Shown here one piece after another: positions 8,009-18,029 of a DNA stretch of 49,534 bases (its first letter is position 1; the number at the start of each line of letters is the position of its first letter). This DNA is from Chloroflexota bacterium (lineage in GTDB: Bacteria; Chloroflexota; Dehalococcoidia; Lucifugimonadales; Lucifugimonadaceae): NCBI GenBank assembly GCA_018649665.1, contig JABIHL010000100.1, positions 1 through 49,534 on the forward strand, in the 5' to 3' direction. The translations under genes were made by a program, and so were the position numbers. Under the pieces are notes generated by a model that did not search any database, was not told where the DNA came from, and worked only from the letters and a program-made list of their open reading frames with translations.

Positions 8009-9187
8009 TTATGTCGCTCGCTGCTCGATCCAGTCGAGGTCGAATTCGAACCCAAATCCTGGTGCATTCGATGGAGTCAGGTAGCCGTCTTTAATCACGG
8101 GCGTTCCCGGCAACACTACGAGCTCTTCAAGCGGAACACCGGGAGGTGCCACACCTTCTGATCGCTCTGCCCACATGACCGATGACATGGCGTATGCCAG
8201 ATGCTGCCCGTACGGATAGTTCGTGCTGGCGTGCGGAATCACGGTTAGGCCGTGTGCTTCGGCGAGGTGACAAATCTTGATTCCAGCAGTTAGACCACCA
8301 ACCCACTGCAGATCAGGCTGGAAAATGTCGACAAGTCCATGGCTGGCAGCAAGGGCGAATGGATGTACCGAGTACCAGTGCTCCCCTGTGGCGAGTGTCT
8401 GGAAAGGAATTCGCTGGCGAAGGTTGAAGTAGCTGTCCATATCTTCAGGCAGCATGTAATCCTCAAGCCACTTGATTCGATACGGTCGTAATTGCTCAGC
8501 GAGTCGCACCATGTAATCGGTGTTCATCGACATCCAGCAATCAACAGCAATTTCTACATCAGGACCAACCTGTTCACGAGTCTTGGCGACAAGTTCTTCC
8601 GTGCGGTTTAGACCGGCTAAACCGGCGTCGGGACCTTCTCGTAAGAAGAGTTTTACAGCCTTGAAGCCGAGTTCAAGGAACCATGCAATTGAATTCTCTG
8701 TACCGTAGGAAATATCGGTATTGCTGGCGTAGCAGAAGATCTTTTCTTTCTGGGGGCCACCAATAATTTCGTACACCGGCTTATTCAGCAGCTTGCCCTT
8801 CAAATCCCAAAGGGCGTTATCGACTGCGCTGATCGCAAAGCTCGAAACGCCGGCGGTTCCATAGGCAGCCGTTGCCTTCTGCATGAGATCCCACACGCGT
8901 TCAGTCGCCATGCAGTTCTCACCCTCGATCACCGGACCAATGTGGTCGTTGATGAGCGGAACAGTCACACCGCTGTGGAGCGTGAGACCAAAGCCCCACG
9001 TTCCGTCCTCTGCAGTAACCACACAGGCGGTTCGCTTCCAGTTGTTGCCCCAATCGGCACGCTTAAGTTCTGGATAGCGCTGCATTGGGCTGACGAATCC
9101 ATCGGTATCCAGCTTGGGAACACGCGGCTTGGTCGTTGCGTGCGGAGTTACATCAACCTCGATAGCTTTGACTGACCTGATCTTCAT
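8009..9187 (-). CDS. Enolase-superfamily dehydratase, L-rhamnonate dehydratase-like
   Basis: A 392-residue mandelate racemase/muconate lactonizing enzyme family member. The C-terminal barrel shows the metal ligands in VDCWMSMNTDYMVRLAEQL (Asp), IKWLEDYMLPEDMDSY (Glu) and LATGEHW (Glu), with the general base in VIPHAS (His). DCWMS followed by KWLE and TGEH resembles rhamnonate dehydratase (RhmD/YfaW) much more than mandelate racemase. The reaction would be dehydration of an acid sugar to its 2-keto-3-deoxy acid in the cytoplasm. It lies 80 bp downstream of another enolase-superfamily gene on the same strand, probably one transcript. AGGA about 10 bases before the ATG serves as ribosome site. 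The exact sugar acid is not certain. Confidence 0.88.
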   Translation of the reverse strand: MKIRSVKAIEVDVTPHATTKPRVPKLDTDGFVSPMQRYPELKRADWGNNWKRTACVVTAEDGTWGFGLTLHSGVTVPLINDHIGPVIEGENCMATERVWDLMQKATAAYGTAGVSSFAISAVDNALWDLKGKLLNKPVYEIIGGPQKEKIFCYASNTDISYGTENSIAWFLELGFKAVKLFLREGPDAGLAGLNRTEELVAKTREQVGPDVEIAVDCWMSMNTDYMVRLAEQLRPYRIKWLEDYMLPEDMDSYFNLRQRIPFQTLATGEHWYSVHPFALAASHGLVDIFQPDLQWVGGLTAGIKICHLAEAHGLTVIPHASTNYPYGQHLAYAMSSVMWAERSEGVAPPGVPLEELVVLPGTPVIKDGYLTPSNAPGFGFEFDLDWIEQRAT

Positions 9188-9267
9188 GCGGAGTTTTTCC
9201 TGTAGTGATGACGTACGGTTGGCAATTGCACGCCGGACTTTACATGAAGATCAGGCTCTATAAAGCT

Positions 9268-10422
9268 CTACTCGCCCCGGAACTGCTCGTCGGAATTGGC
9301 TCGCATGAAGTCCATGTTCATCTCTATGCCAAGTCCCGGAGCATCGGGTAGGTGTAATCGACCTCGTCGAACGTCGAGCGGTGTCTGGATGAAATTGTCG
9401 TAAGCAACCAAGCGGTGACGAGCTGTTTCAAGCTTGTAGAAGTTCGGCACAGTCATCATCACGTGAGCACCAGCAAGGACGTTGATCGGACCGCTGGCGT
9501 CGTGAGGTGCAATCGGCAGGTAGTACGCCTCTGCCATTGTCGAAATCTTCTTCAGCTCGGAAATTCCGCCAGTCCAGGTGACGTCAGGCTCAAGGAAGTC
9601 AGCTAGATCGTTTTCCAGAATCGTGGTGAATTCCCATCGTGTGTGGAGTCGTTCACCAACTGAAATTGGAATATCGATCTGATCTCGAACGTTCCTGAGA
9701 GCCTGATTGCTCTCAACAGGAACCGGCTCTTCCCACCAGTGGATATTCGAAGGAAAGACGCTACGTGCGAGTCGCACGGTTGTTGGCACATCGAATCGAC
9801 CGTGGGCATCGATCATCAGTTCCATCTCAGGCCCGGCACCCTCACGAATAGCAGCTGTGATTTCGTTGGCTTCCGCTTCGCCCTTAGTGGTCATTCCACC
9901 GTTCAAGTAACCGTTGTTCTCTTCTTCCATGTGCGGGTAAGGATCGAACTTCATTCCCTCATGACCGGAGTCAGCAATTTCTTTAGCCTGCCGTTTCGCC
10001 TCATCAGGACCAATGTTTGGATCTGGGTGCGTGTACAGAGAAATATTTTCACGAACAGGTCCGCCAAGTAGCTCGTAAATCGGCTGATTCATCGCCTTGC
10101 CGCGGATGTCCCAAAGAGCAATATCGATACCGCTAATTGCGTTTGTCGCAGCCCCACGTGAGCCCATGTAGGTGAAGCGCCTGAATATCTTGTTCCAGAT
10201 TTTTTCGATGTGGAACGGATTCTCACCAACTACCAATGGATCGAGTTGCTGCAGCACCGCACACACGGCTCGGTTGGCAACTGGATGAGTCGTGGTCACC
10301 TCTCCCCAACCGGTGATTCCTTCGTCGGTCTGAACCTCGACAAATATGTATTCGCCCTGCCGTCCGAAGTTATATGCAGCAGTGGCGAGCAGCAGCCAAG
10401 GGGTGACTTTTGTGATCTTCAT
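9268..10422 (-). CDS. Enolase-superfamily dehydratase, galactonate/gluconate dehydratase-like
   Basis: The recognisable protein begins at MKITKVTPWLLL, 20 codons inside the 10482 ORF, giving about 384 residues. The longer N-terminus in the ORF track has no family counterpart. The N-terminal capping domain (EGITGWGEVTTTHPVANRAV) is followed by the barrel with ligands in LMIDAHGRFD (Asp, with an adjacent His typical of DgoD-like enzymes), IHWWEEPVP (Glu) and ISVGERLHTRWEF (Glu), and a catalytic His in IAPHDASGP. Predicted role: dehydration of an aldonic acid to a 2-keto-3-deoxy acid. The gene is divergent from the FMO-like gene and upstream of the rhamnonate-dehydratase-like gene. Sugar specificity cannot be assigned safely. 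Confidence 0.87.
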   Translation of the reverse strand: MKITKVTPWLLLATAAYNFGRQGEYIFVEVQTDEGITGWGEVTTTHPVANRAVCAVLQQLDPLVVGENPFHIEKIWNKIFRRFTYMGSRGAATNAISGIDIALWDIRGKAMNQPIYELLGGPVRENISLYTHPDPNIGPDEAKRQAKEIADSGHEGMKFDPYPHMEEENNGYLNGGMTTKGEAEANEITAAIREGAGPEMELMIDAHGRFDVPTTVRLARSVFPSNIHWWEEPVPVESNQALRNVRDQIDIPISVGERLHTRWEFTTILENDLADFLEPDVTWTGGISELKKISTMAEAYYLPIAPHDASGPINVLAGAHVMMTVPNFYKLETARHRLVAYDNFIQTPLDVRRGRLHLPDAPGLGIEMNMDFMRANSDEQFRGE

Positions 10423-10671
10423 TGGAGGGAACTCATTCGCTATTAGGTGATTGGTAGCCGTTCGATGGGCAACAAGTGTCACAGCGAATTGTGCTGATCA
10501 CAAGTGGTACTGACGAAAAGTACGGCGAACGACGTCACGAAACGATCATGCTTCAGCAGCACCGACACTCCGGAACAGCTAATATCCTCGTCGCTTCACT
10601 ATTTTCGCTGGCACATATGCCCGCAAATTTCGCTATCCACCCAATCAGTCCAGAAACGCCAGAGAAAAAAC

Positions 10672-11925
10672 TTGTCGCCGAACTCAACTGAATCGCACAA
10701 CATCGTGATCATCGGAGCCGGATCAGCCGGATTAGCGACAAGCTACTTTTTGAAAGAGCGTGGAATTGAGCACCTTGTTCTAGAGCGAGGGGACGTGGGC
10801 AATACGTGGGATGTTGAACGATGGGACGGCTTCTATCTAGTGAACCCAAACTGGGCCGTTCGCTTACCCGGCTTTCACTACACAGGAACCGATCCCGAAG
10901 GCTATCTTTCGAAAATCGAGACGATCGATTATTTGAAGGGCTACGCCAAGCATTTCGGTGCGCCAGTGAGAACTGGTGTGAGTGTCGAATCTATCGAGCA
11001 GTCTGGCGAGGGTTATCGCCTAGTGCTGCAATCGGGCGACGCTATCGATGCCAACTGTGTCGTTGTCGCCACTGGAGCATTTGGCATCCCAAAGATTCCT
11101 GACTATGCGGAAAATCTTGGCGCGTCCGTAGATCAAATGCACTCTGCTGATTACAAAAATCCCGATCAACTGGCCGAAGGTGCAACTCTGGTTGTCGGGT
11201 CAGGACAATCTGGTGCTCAAATCGCAGGAGAACTGCACGATGCCGGTCGAAAAGTATTTCTATCGGTTGGTAATGCTGGCAGGCGCCCTCGTCGATATCG
11301 CAGCCGTGATTCATCTTGGTGGAACTACACGATGGGCAGTTTCGACAAAACTATCGAGAACGTTGAATCGGTTGACGACGCTCGATACGGATCTTCATCG
11401 CACACCAGTGGAGCACGTGGCGGACACAACATCTACCTGCGCCAAATGGCGAAAGATGGCGTAACTCTCGTTGGTCCCGTCACAGGGGCTGAGGGTGGCA
11501 CGCTTTCCCTCAGAACCGACCTTGCAGATATTTTGAAGGCCGTCGACGATCATCCTATTCAGTGGAAAGCAAATGTCGACGCTTATATCGAGAAGCACGG
11601 CATTCAAGTTCCGCTCGACGATGTGGTAGATCCTCCAAATATCGAAGATTGGCCAAAGGGCAATGCTCCGAGTTCGCTTGATCTTCAGGCGGCCGGAATC
11701 ACGACAATAATTTGGTCGACCGGTTTCAAGTACGACTTTGATTGGATCAAGCTGCCGATTACCGGCGAGCACAACTATCCGATCCAACATCGGGGAGTGA
11801 CCGAATACCCAGGTTTATATTTCATGGGACTTCAGTGGATGTTCGGCTCAAAATCGGCGCAGTTCATCGGAGTTGGCGAAGACGCTGAGTACGTTTCAGG
11901 TCACGTCGCCGATAAATTTGGGTAA
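10672..11925 (+). CDS. FAD/NADPH flavoprotein of the FMO/CzcO-like family
   Basis: Shows the FAD-binding motif IIGAGSAGLATSYFL near the N-terminus, the second Rossmann motif VVGSGQSGAQIAGEL around the middle, and the ATGAFGIPKIPDY strand typical of flavin-containing monooxygenases and CzcO-like oxidoreductases. The ORF track starts at 10504, but the first ~55 residues (MVLTKSTANDV...) look non-homologous. TTG at 10672 preceded by AGAGAAAA puts the GxGxxG the usual ~15 residues from the start, so I prefer it; the start remains uncertain. It would act in the cytoplasm on small organic substrates, possibly inserting oxygen. It ends just before a strong bidirectional hairpin shared with the convergent MMPL gene. 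Confidence 0.85.
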   Translation: MSPNSTESHNIVIIGAGSAGLATSYFLKERGIEHLVLERGDVGNTWDVERWDGFYLVNPNWAVRLPGFHYTGTDPEGYLSKIETIDYLKGYAKHFGAPVRTGVSVESIEQSGEGYRLVLQSGDAIDANCVVVATGAFGIPKIPDYAENLGASVDQMHSADYKNPDQLAEGATLVVGSGQSGAQIAGELHDAGRKVFLSVGNAGRRPRRYRSRDSSWWNYTMGSFDKTIENVESVDDARYGSSSHTSGARGGHNIYLRQMAKDGVTLVGPVTGAEGGTLSLRTDLADILKAVDDHPIQWKANVDAYIEKHGIQVPLDDVVDPPNIEDWPKGNAPSSLDLQAAGITTIIWSTGFKYDFDWIKLPITGEHNYPIQHRGVTEYPGLYFMGLQWMFGSKSAQFIGVGEDAEYVSGHVADKFG

Positions 11926-12003
11926 TTTTTCCTTAGCGACTCGCGTCGGTTCGTGATCGGCATATGCCCACATTTGTTTTCCCGAGTGCCGCCACTTAAC
12001 CAA

Positions 12004-12044
12004 AATCGCCCGTGGGCAATTGAATGACCACGGGCGATTGTTTA
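12004..12044. terminator. Bidirectional hairpin terminator between the FMO-like and MMPL genes
   Basis: AATCGCCCGTGG and CCACGGGCGATT form a perfect 12-bp stem (12004-12015 / 12028-12039) with a 12-base loop, followed on the plus strand by GTTTAT and preceded by CAAA, a short U-tract on the minus strand. It lies between two converging stop codons. Confidence 0.8.
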
Positions 12045-12066
12045 TCTCTCTAGACAGACTAGCGAA

Positions 12067-14493
12067 CTAGTCAGCAGGAGCCGGTTCCGGAGCACTCTTC
12101 GCCGAGGGAACAGCCGGAGACTGTCCTTCAATCGAGATGTTTGGAATCCACTCAAGCCAGCTTGGCAAGTACCAAGCATGTCGACCCAGAATTCGCATCA
12201 CGCTCGGTACGAGCAGCGATCGAACGATGGTTGCATCGAGCAATACCGCAGCACCCAGGCCGAATCCCATCGACTGGAAGAATGCGATATCGCCAAGAGC
12301 GAAACCACCGAACACTGCGACCATGATCAATGCTGCACCAGTGATGATGCTGGCTGTCTTTCGAAGTCCAAACACAACCGATTCGGAAGCGAGCCCCGTC
12401 TCGTCGTAGCGTTCCTTGATTCGACTCAGCATGAACACGTGGTAGTCCATTGAAAGTCCAAACAAGATGCTGAACATAAACAACGGTAACCAGAATTCAA
12501 TTTGATCGACTTGTTCGAAACCGAACACATCGATCAGGAATCCCTTCTGGAACACCAGAACTACAAGTCCGTAGGCTGCACCAACCGAAAGCAGGTTCAT
12601 CAGGATCGAAGCGATGGAAATCGTGATCGACCTAAATGCCAGCAACAGCAGGATGAAGCTCAAGCTGAGCACCGAAGCGAACACAACTGGGAGGTACTCG
12701 TCGGTGATTTTCACCGAGTCGACAATCTCAGCTGGGCCACCGCCGACTAGTACCTCGTATGAATCTTCTGGCACTCCAGCGAATGCTTCGGGAACAAGAA
12801 CGGATCGCAGATCACGGATTGTGTTCAGCGCCTTCTGCCCCTGTGGATCACCAGGAATTGGCGATCGCAACGTTGCGAGATTCACACTAGGTTCGATTCG
12901 AATTTCAGGCGCCTGTAGCCCGTTGTCGGGGTTCATAGCCTGTTCGAGATTAGCGATAGCTGTGGAGAACTGTTCTGAACCGACGTCACCATCGATAGCC
13001 ACAACTGCCTGAGCGTCAGATCCGAAGCCGAATTTTTCGTCGAGCGTCTGGAATCCAACTTTGGCGGGTAATCCATCAGGTAGTACAGAAATTCCGCTCG
13101 TTCCCTTTTCGAGATCGAGGTAGAAGTAAGCGAGGATTAGAAGCACTGCAGAAGCTGCGATCAGGCTCATCCATGGACGTCGCATTACATTGACCGTAAT
13201 TGCGTTCCACATACCCGACTGAGCTTCAGGATCGATTTCTTTTTCTTCGCCATATATGGCTGAGAATTTGATGTTGCTGAAGCGGCGTACGAGTGTCAGC
13301 ACAATCAGAATCAACATCACGCCAGCCGAGACCATGATCACGTCAGGCCCAAATCCGGCCGTCAACGACAGAATCACAACTCCGACAATGAACGCTCCTG
13401 CCGTTATTGGAAGAGGTGCTTTTACTGCTCGAACCTTGTCACCAAGAATTCCGATAATCGCCGGGAGCAATGTAACTCCGACTATCACTGCAACGAACAC
13501 AACCAAAATCGATCCGACACCGAACGCCTGGAAGGTGCGTTCTGGAATGATCAACATACCCAGCATCGCCAACACCACGGTAAGCCCACTGAATACAACT
13601 GCTCGGCCGGCAGTGCCTCCAGAAGCTTCGATAGCGGCTTGCTTGTCTAGTCCGCGTTCACGTTCTTCTTTGTAGCGAGACAGGATGAAGAGTGAGTAGT
13701 CGATACCCACGGCTAGTCCCATCATCGAAAGAATGTTCGGCACGAACTCGTTGAGTTCCATGAACTGCCCAACAATGGCGGTAAGTCCGATAGCCGTAAA
13801 AATTGCCACGATTGCGAGAATGATCGGTATAAACGCCGAAACTACGGCTCCGAATACCAGCGCCAAAATGATTAGCGCAATGGCGACACCGATAGTTTCA
13901 CCAGTTACAAGATCGCTCTCTGCGAGTTCACTAAAGGTGTGTTCAATACTGGCGTTACCGATCATGTAGACCTCGAACTGGTCGTCGGTAAATTCTTCAG
14001 TGACGTGCAACAGCGTTGTGATATCGCCGGCATGTTCATCAAACACTCTTATCGTAGTAAGTAGAGTCGTGCCGTCTTCTGACACCATTCCCTCGTAGTC
14101 GCCGAAGGCGCCGTCCATCACTTCAACGTCGTCCGCCATTTGGGCAGCCGCAAGAGCATCACCAAAATCGGCAACTCGCTGATCGAATGCTGCATCGCCG
14201 GGGTTTAGACCGTTGGCGAGGATTAGTACAAATTCGCCGGAAGTCTCTGGCCCGGTTTGCTCTTCCTCTTGTTCGTTCGTGCCATCAAGTTCGCCAAAGC
14301 GGTCGCTGATAAGCATTTGAGCACGTTCGTACTCAAGGACTTTCGTAGGGCCTTGTTCGCCTTCAAGTGCGCTTTCCAGCATTGTGCTGGCTAACCCAAA
14401 CGCAGCAACAAGAACCAGAATCCACCCGGCAACGACCCACCATGGTCGCCGACCGCTGAAACCAGCTATACCTTCAACAGAAACTCTCATCAT
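12067..14493 (-). CDS. MMPL-family RND transporter
   Basis: An 808-residue membrane protein with the two-fold layout of MMPL/HpnN-like RND proteins: an N-terminal helix (SGRRPWWVVAGWILVLVAAF), a large extracytoplasmic domain, a bundle of about five helices, then the same arrangement again. The helix-4-type motifs GIDYSLFILSRYKEERERG in the first half and GLSMDYHVFMLSRIKERYDE in the second are diagnostic; their Asp-Tyr pairs belong to the proton relay. An acidic stretch near residue 70 and a Pro/Ala-rich tail are probably flexible. Such proteins export lipids, hopanoids or drugs. The gene has a 289-bp upstream region shared with the divergent MFS gene. Confidence 0.92.
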   Translation of the reverse strand: MMRVSVEGIAGFSGRRPWWVVAGWILVLVAAFGLASTMLESALEGEQGPTKVLEYERAQMLISDRFGELDGTNEQEEEQTGPETSGEFVLILANGLNPGDAAFDQRVADFGDALAAAQMADDVEVMDGAFGDYEGMVSEDGTTLLTTIRVFDEHAGDITTLLHVTEEFTDDQFEVYMIGNASIEHTFSELAESDLVTGETIGVAIALIILALVFGAVVSAFIPIILAIVAIFTAIGLTAIVGQFMELNEFVPNILSMMGLAVGIDYSLFILSRYKEERERGLDKQAAIEASGGTAGRAVVFSGLTVVLAMLGMLIIPERTFQAFGVGSILVVFVAVIVGVTLLPAIIGILGDKVRAVKAPLPITAGAFIVGVVILSLTAGFGPDVIMVSAGVMLILIVLTLVRRFSNIKFSAIYGEEKEIDPEAQSGMWNAITVNVMRRPWMSLIAASAVLLILAYFYLDLEKGTSGISVLPDGLPAKVGFQTLDEKFGFGSDAQAVVAIDGDVGSEQFSTAIANLEQAMNPDNGLQAPEIRIEPSVNLATLRSPIPGDPQGQKALNTIRDLRSVLVPEAFAGVPEDSYEVLVGGGPAEIVDSVKITDEYLPVVFASVLSLSFILLLLAFRSITISIASILMNLLSVGAAYGLVVLVFQKGFLIDVFGFEQVDQIEFWLPLFMFSILFGLSMDYHVFMLSRIKERYDETGLASESVVFGLRKTASIITGAALIMVAVFGGFALGDIAFFQSMGFGLGAAVLLDATIVRSLLVPSVMRILGRHAWYLPSWLEWIPNISIEGQSPAVPSAKSAPEPAPAD

Positions 14494-14763
14494 TGCCCCC
14501 GACTATTTTAGAAAAACAGTAATGCGTGCGTGTGATCGAATAAAAATTCAGCAATCAACTTTGAACCGTTCACTCCAAAATGTCGAGTCACACGTGGCGC
14601 TAACGGTGTTGAGTCGGGTGTTCCCCAGTTAGTAATTGGTTCGACACCGCACAAAATTGTAGTTTCAAAACCAGCGAATGAATCCCCATTAAGGGGTATT
14701 TGTGAGTAGATATTGATCTGCGTATGCGTGAAAATCCGCTGCTGTACAACGCCTATCCACTAG

Positions 14764-14777
14764 GTAACCAGAGTTAC
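14764..14777. promoter_or_regulatory. Short inverted repeat just upstream of the MFS start
   Basis: GTAAC-CAGA-GTTAC forms 5-bp arms immediately before the TTG/GTG start of the MFS gene. No clear Shine-Dalgarno sequence is seen there. It could be an operator or an RNA hairpin over the start site. Short arms make this weak. Confidence 0.25.
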
Positions 14778-14782
14778 ACTTT

Positions 14783-16102
14783 TTGGTCGTGACATCACAG
14801 AACGACCCCACCTCCACTGCCCTTCCTCGCGTAGCCAGAACTCCCTTTTACTACGGGTGGGTTGTGCTCGCTGTTGCGGCTCTTGGGAGTTTCGCCTCTG
14901 CACCGGGTCAAACGTTCACGTTCTCGGTGTTCCAAGATTCGTTCATCAATGATCTGAATCTATCGTCGACATCTGTATCGACGCTCTATCTATTCGGATC
15001 ACTGACTGCTGCTGGAATGATCATCTTCATCGGGCGCAGTCTCGATAGGTTCGGGCCTCGTCGAATGATGGTATTCGCCGTCGTCTGTCTCGGACTCGGT
15101 GCCATGTGGTTATCGCAGGTCAACGCCACGTGGCAATTGTTCGTCGGATTCGCCATTATGCGAACAATGGGTCAGGGCGCACTGAGCCTGATTCCAGCGA
15201 CGATGGTTTCCGTGTGGTTCATCAGAAAACGCCCAATGGCTCTTGCAATCATGGGGCTTGGCGGAGCGGTTGCCAGCGGTATTTACCCTTTCTATGGCGC
15301 AACGCTCATCGACGAATTTGGCTGGCGAACTGCGTGGACAGTTATTGCCGTAACGGCTTGGGCTCTACTAATAGTTCCAGCGATCGTATTCATTCGTACA
15401 AGCCCTGAATCGATCGGGATACTGCCTGACGGCGATAAACCGAAGCCAGCAGCAGACTCCGATAAAACAGAAAAGAAGACCGAAGATCGAGAACACGCTT
15501 GGACGGTCAAACAGGCGACCAGATCGCGAATATTGTGGTTGCTGATATTCGCCGGATCCGCCCAATCGTTAGTAGGAACAGGCGTTGCATTTCAACAGGT
15601 GTCGATCATGACTTCCAAAGGCCTCAGCATCGGAGCAGCGGCGGGTGTATTCGGAATCATGGCTCCAACCGCGATCGCCGGACAATTCATCGCTGGTTAT
15701 TTGGCGAACAGGTTCCAAGTCAGATACTTGATCGCTGTAGGCCAGGGTGGATTGGTGCTAGCGATGATCGTACTTCTCAACACGGGCGAGCTTTGGCATG
15801 CCTACGCATACGGAGTTGTACTCGGGTTGAATCAAGGCTTTTTGATGAACCTTAATCAGATAGTTTGGCCAGCATATTTCGGGCGCAAGCATCTGGGCAG
15901 CATAAAGGGTGTTGCGAACTTTGGAATGATGGCTTCAGCAGCGCTTGGACCGCTCCCTCTGGCGTTATCGATCGACCAAACAGGTTCGTACACCATTGGT
16001 CTTTACGCCTACATGGCACTGCCACCATTGTGCGGACTCGCAGCGATTTTGGCAGGCAGGCCACGCCGAGCTCCACGGACTTCGATGAAGGCAACCGCAT
16101 AG
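14783..16102 (+). CDS. MFS transporter, OFA/monocarboxylate-porter-like
   Basis: A 439-residue, roughly 12-helix MFS protein. PFYYGWVVLAVAALGSF at the first helix and GRSLDRFGPRRMMVF in the loop after helix 2 are typical of the oxalate:formate antiporter / MCT-like group. A charged central loop (about residues 213-240, rich in Lys/Glu) separates the halves. The start is TTG at 14783 or GTG at 14789; both read into the same protein and neither has a strong ribosome site. It is followed in the same direction by a ThDP enzyme, a ceramidase-like gene and a mannonate dehydratase gene, which suggests uptake of a carboxylate substrate for that group. Confidence 0.88.
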   Translation: MVVTSQNDPTSTALPRVARTPFYYGWVVLAVAALGSFASAPGQTFTFSVFQDSFINDLNLSSTSVSTLYLFGSLTAAGMIIFIGRSLDRFGPRRMMVFAVVCLGLGAMWLSQVNATWQLFVGFAIMRTMGQGALSLIPATMVSVWFIRKRPMALAIMGLGGAVASGIYPFYGATLIDEFGWRTAWTVIAVTAWALLIVPAIVFIRTSPESIGILPDGDKPKPAADSDKTEKKTEDREHAWTVKQATRSRILWLLIFAGSAQSLVGTGVAFQQVSIMTSKGLSIGAAAGVFGIMAPTAIAGQFIAGYLANRFQVRYLIAVGQGGLVLAMIVLLNTGELWHAYAYGVVLGLNQGFLMNLNQIVWPAYFGRKHLGSIKGVANFGMMASAALGPLPLALSIDQTGSYTIGLYAYMALPPLCGLAAILAGRPRRAPRTSMKATA

Positions 16103-16253
16103 CTCTTCGCTGCTTGGATTCTCACGCGTGAACGCTAGGCAATTCGACTTTGTGCGGTATCTTTCACGGTTTTCACAGTCCACCTCAGCCTCGACTGATG
16201 TACAGTTCGGCGAAATTCTCACGAACACATTCGACCAAAGGGTGATTGATCAC

Positions 16254-17939
16254 ATGACCGAAATGACTGGCGGAAAATTTCTTGCCGACACGATGCACGG
16301 GTACGGCGTAACTCACTTCTTCTTTATGCCGGTGATCGTCGATGACTCGATGGTTCGTATGGAAGAACTCGGTATTACCCGAGTGATGGCCCACAGCGAA
16401 AAGCCAGCCGCCTACATGGCCGACGGCTACGCCCGAGTCAAAAACTCGGTAGCGTTCTGTGGAGCACAGTCGGTTGGTGCAACCAACCTTGCAGCTGGCC
16501 TGCAAGACGCATATCTAGCAAGCTCTCCAGTGATTGCTCTTACGGGTCGATTGGCGCAGGAACAGCAAGATCGCCACGCCTATCAGGAAGTCGATCACGG
16601 TAGCCCATTTCAGGCCAACACCAAGTACAGCGCACGCGTAGATCGCACCGATCAACTGCCGATGTACTTAAGGCAGGCGATTCGTGAAGCCACTACCGGA
16701 ACTCCCGGCCCAGCCCACCTCGATTTAGCCGGTATCGCTGGCGGTGATATCACCAAGAAAAGCGCTGATATGGAAGTGGTTATCGAAGGTCAGTTCTCGG
16801 ATCTTCCACCTTTCCGACCTGAGCCAGACGCAGGGTCGGTAAACGCAGCTCTTAGCGCTTTGGCGAGCGCCGCCCGTCCAGTGATCATCGCTGGTGGTGG
16901 TGTAAAAACTTCTGGCGCAGGCAAGCAGCTAATCGAACTCGCTGAACGGCTGAACATTCCAGTCGCTACTTCTTTGAACGCCAAAGAAATGTTCCCGCCT
17001 GACCACCCACTAGCAGTAGGTGTTCCCGGATCATATTCACGAGCATGTGCCAACAAGACAGTCGCTGAAGCCGACATGGTGTTCTTCATCGGAAGTCACA
17101 CCGGCGGACAAGTAACCAACGATTGGAAGCTTCCTCGTAAAGGAACCCGAATCGTTCAAATGGACATCGATGCTTCTGAGCTTGGACGTTCATTCCCAAT
17201 CGAAGTCGGCATGATGTCCGACATTCAGGCTGGTCTACAGAAGATGCTCAATGCCAGCGGTGAAGTTGGTAAAGCAGCCGATGAAAAAGGACGCGCCGCC
17301 TGGGTATCTCACACTCAGCAGTTGGTTTCCGAATGGAAAGCAGGCGTTGACGATCTGTGGAATTCAGACGATATGCCTATGCGAACAGAGCGCCTAACCA
17401 AGGAACTAACCGATCATCTACCAAGTGATTCGATTCTCGTTGCTGACACTGGTCACTCAGGAATCTGGACCGGCACAATGATCGATCTCAAAAGCCCTGA
17501 TCAGTCGTTCATTCGCTGTGCAGGTTCTCTTGGCTGGGCATTCCCTGCCGCTATCGGAGCCAAAGCAGCAGCCCCAGATCGCCCCGTGGTCACCTTCGCT
17601 GGTGATGGAGCAATGTGGTACCACTACATGGAGCTAGATACCGCCGTTCGATACGGTCTGAACACCGTAACAGTCGTGAACAACAACTCATCGCTCAATC
17701 AGGAGCGTGGCTTGAACGTTAAAAACTATGGGGGCGACCTACCCGGTTCAAACGAACTGTGGCATCTGACCGACACCGACTTTGCCGCTATGGCAGAGCA
17801 GATGGGCGGATTTGGAATCACCGTGAAGAATCCGGGCGATTTCGAAGGTGCGATGGATCAAGCCTTGAACTCTGGAAAGCCAGCTGTGATCGATGTGAAA
17901 ACAAACATCGAAAGCATCGCTCCTCCGGCGTGGAACTAG
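16254..17939 (+). CDS. ThDP-dependent enzyme, acetolactate synthase-like (paralog 1)
   Basis: About 561 residues when started at MTEMTGGKFLADTMH, where the ThDP pyrimidine-binding domain begins. The ORF-track start at 16128 adds 42 unmatched residues. AAGGGTG lies about ten bases before this ATG. Domains: N-terminal with the catalytic-type Glu in MAHSEKPAAYMADGYAR, a central Rossmann-like domain with PVIIAGGG, and the C-terminal ThDP/Mg domain with GDGAMWYHYMEL ending at VVNNNS. The family decarboxylates 2-oxo acids or joins C2 units; the substrate is open (candidates include 2-oxo acid decarboxylases and oxalyl-CoA- or sulfoacetaldehyde-type enzymes). It is closely similar to the gene at 44504. 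Confidence 0.87.
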   Translation: MTEMTGGKFLADTMHGYGVTHFFFMPVIVDDSMVRMEELGITRVMAHSEKPAAYMADGYARVKNSVAFCGAQSVGATNLAAGLQDAYLASSPVIALTGRLAQEQQDRHAYQEVDHGSPFQANTKYSARVDRTDQLPMYLRQAIREATTGTPGPAHLDLAGIAGGDITKKSADMEVVIEGQFSDLPPFRPEPDAGSVNAALSALASAARPVIIAGGGVKTSGAGKQLIELAERLNIPVATSLNAKEMFPPDHPLAVGVPGSYSRACANKTVAEADMVFFIGSHTGGQVTNDWKLPRKGTRIVQMDIDASELGRSFPIEVGMMSDIQAGLQKMLNASGEVGKAADEKGRAAWVSHTQQLVSEWKAGVDDLWNSDDMPMRTERLTKELTDHLPSDSILVADTGHSGIWTGTMIDLKSPDQSFIRCAGSLGWAFPAAIGAKAAAPDRPVVTFAGDGAMWYHYMELDTAVRYGLNTVTVVNNNSSLNQERGLNVKNYGGDLPGSNELWHLTDTDFAAMAEQMGGFGITVKNPGDFEGAMDQALNSGKPAVIDVKTNIESIAPPAWN

Positions 17940-17968
17940 TAGACTCCCGCCTCTAGACCTGACTCACA

Positions 17969-18029
17969 AATGACCCGATGCAGCGTGCTGTATTTTCTAA
18001 CTGCAGCGTTCTGGTTCGGGTCATTCCTT
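17969..18029 (+). terminator. Long-loop hairpin with internal direct repeat, probable terminator
   Basis: AATGACCCGA (17969-17978) and TCGGGTCATT (18016-18025) pair perfectly and are followed by CCTTTT. The 37-base loop contains TGCAGCGT twice as a direct repeat. It may simply be a terminator of the ThDP gene, or a structured leader ahead of the ceramidase-like gene 50 bp downstream. Confidence 0.5.

Noticed and set aside
10489-10503. TTGTG-CTGAT-CACAA as a CRP-like site
   Set aside because: Spacing does not fit TGTGA-N6-TCACA and the arms are only five bases.
12137-13675. Series of plus-strand ORFs across the MMPL gene
   Set aside because: They are shadows of the 808-residue MMPL protein, rich in Ser/Thr/Asn with no domains.
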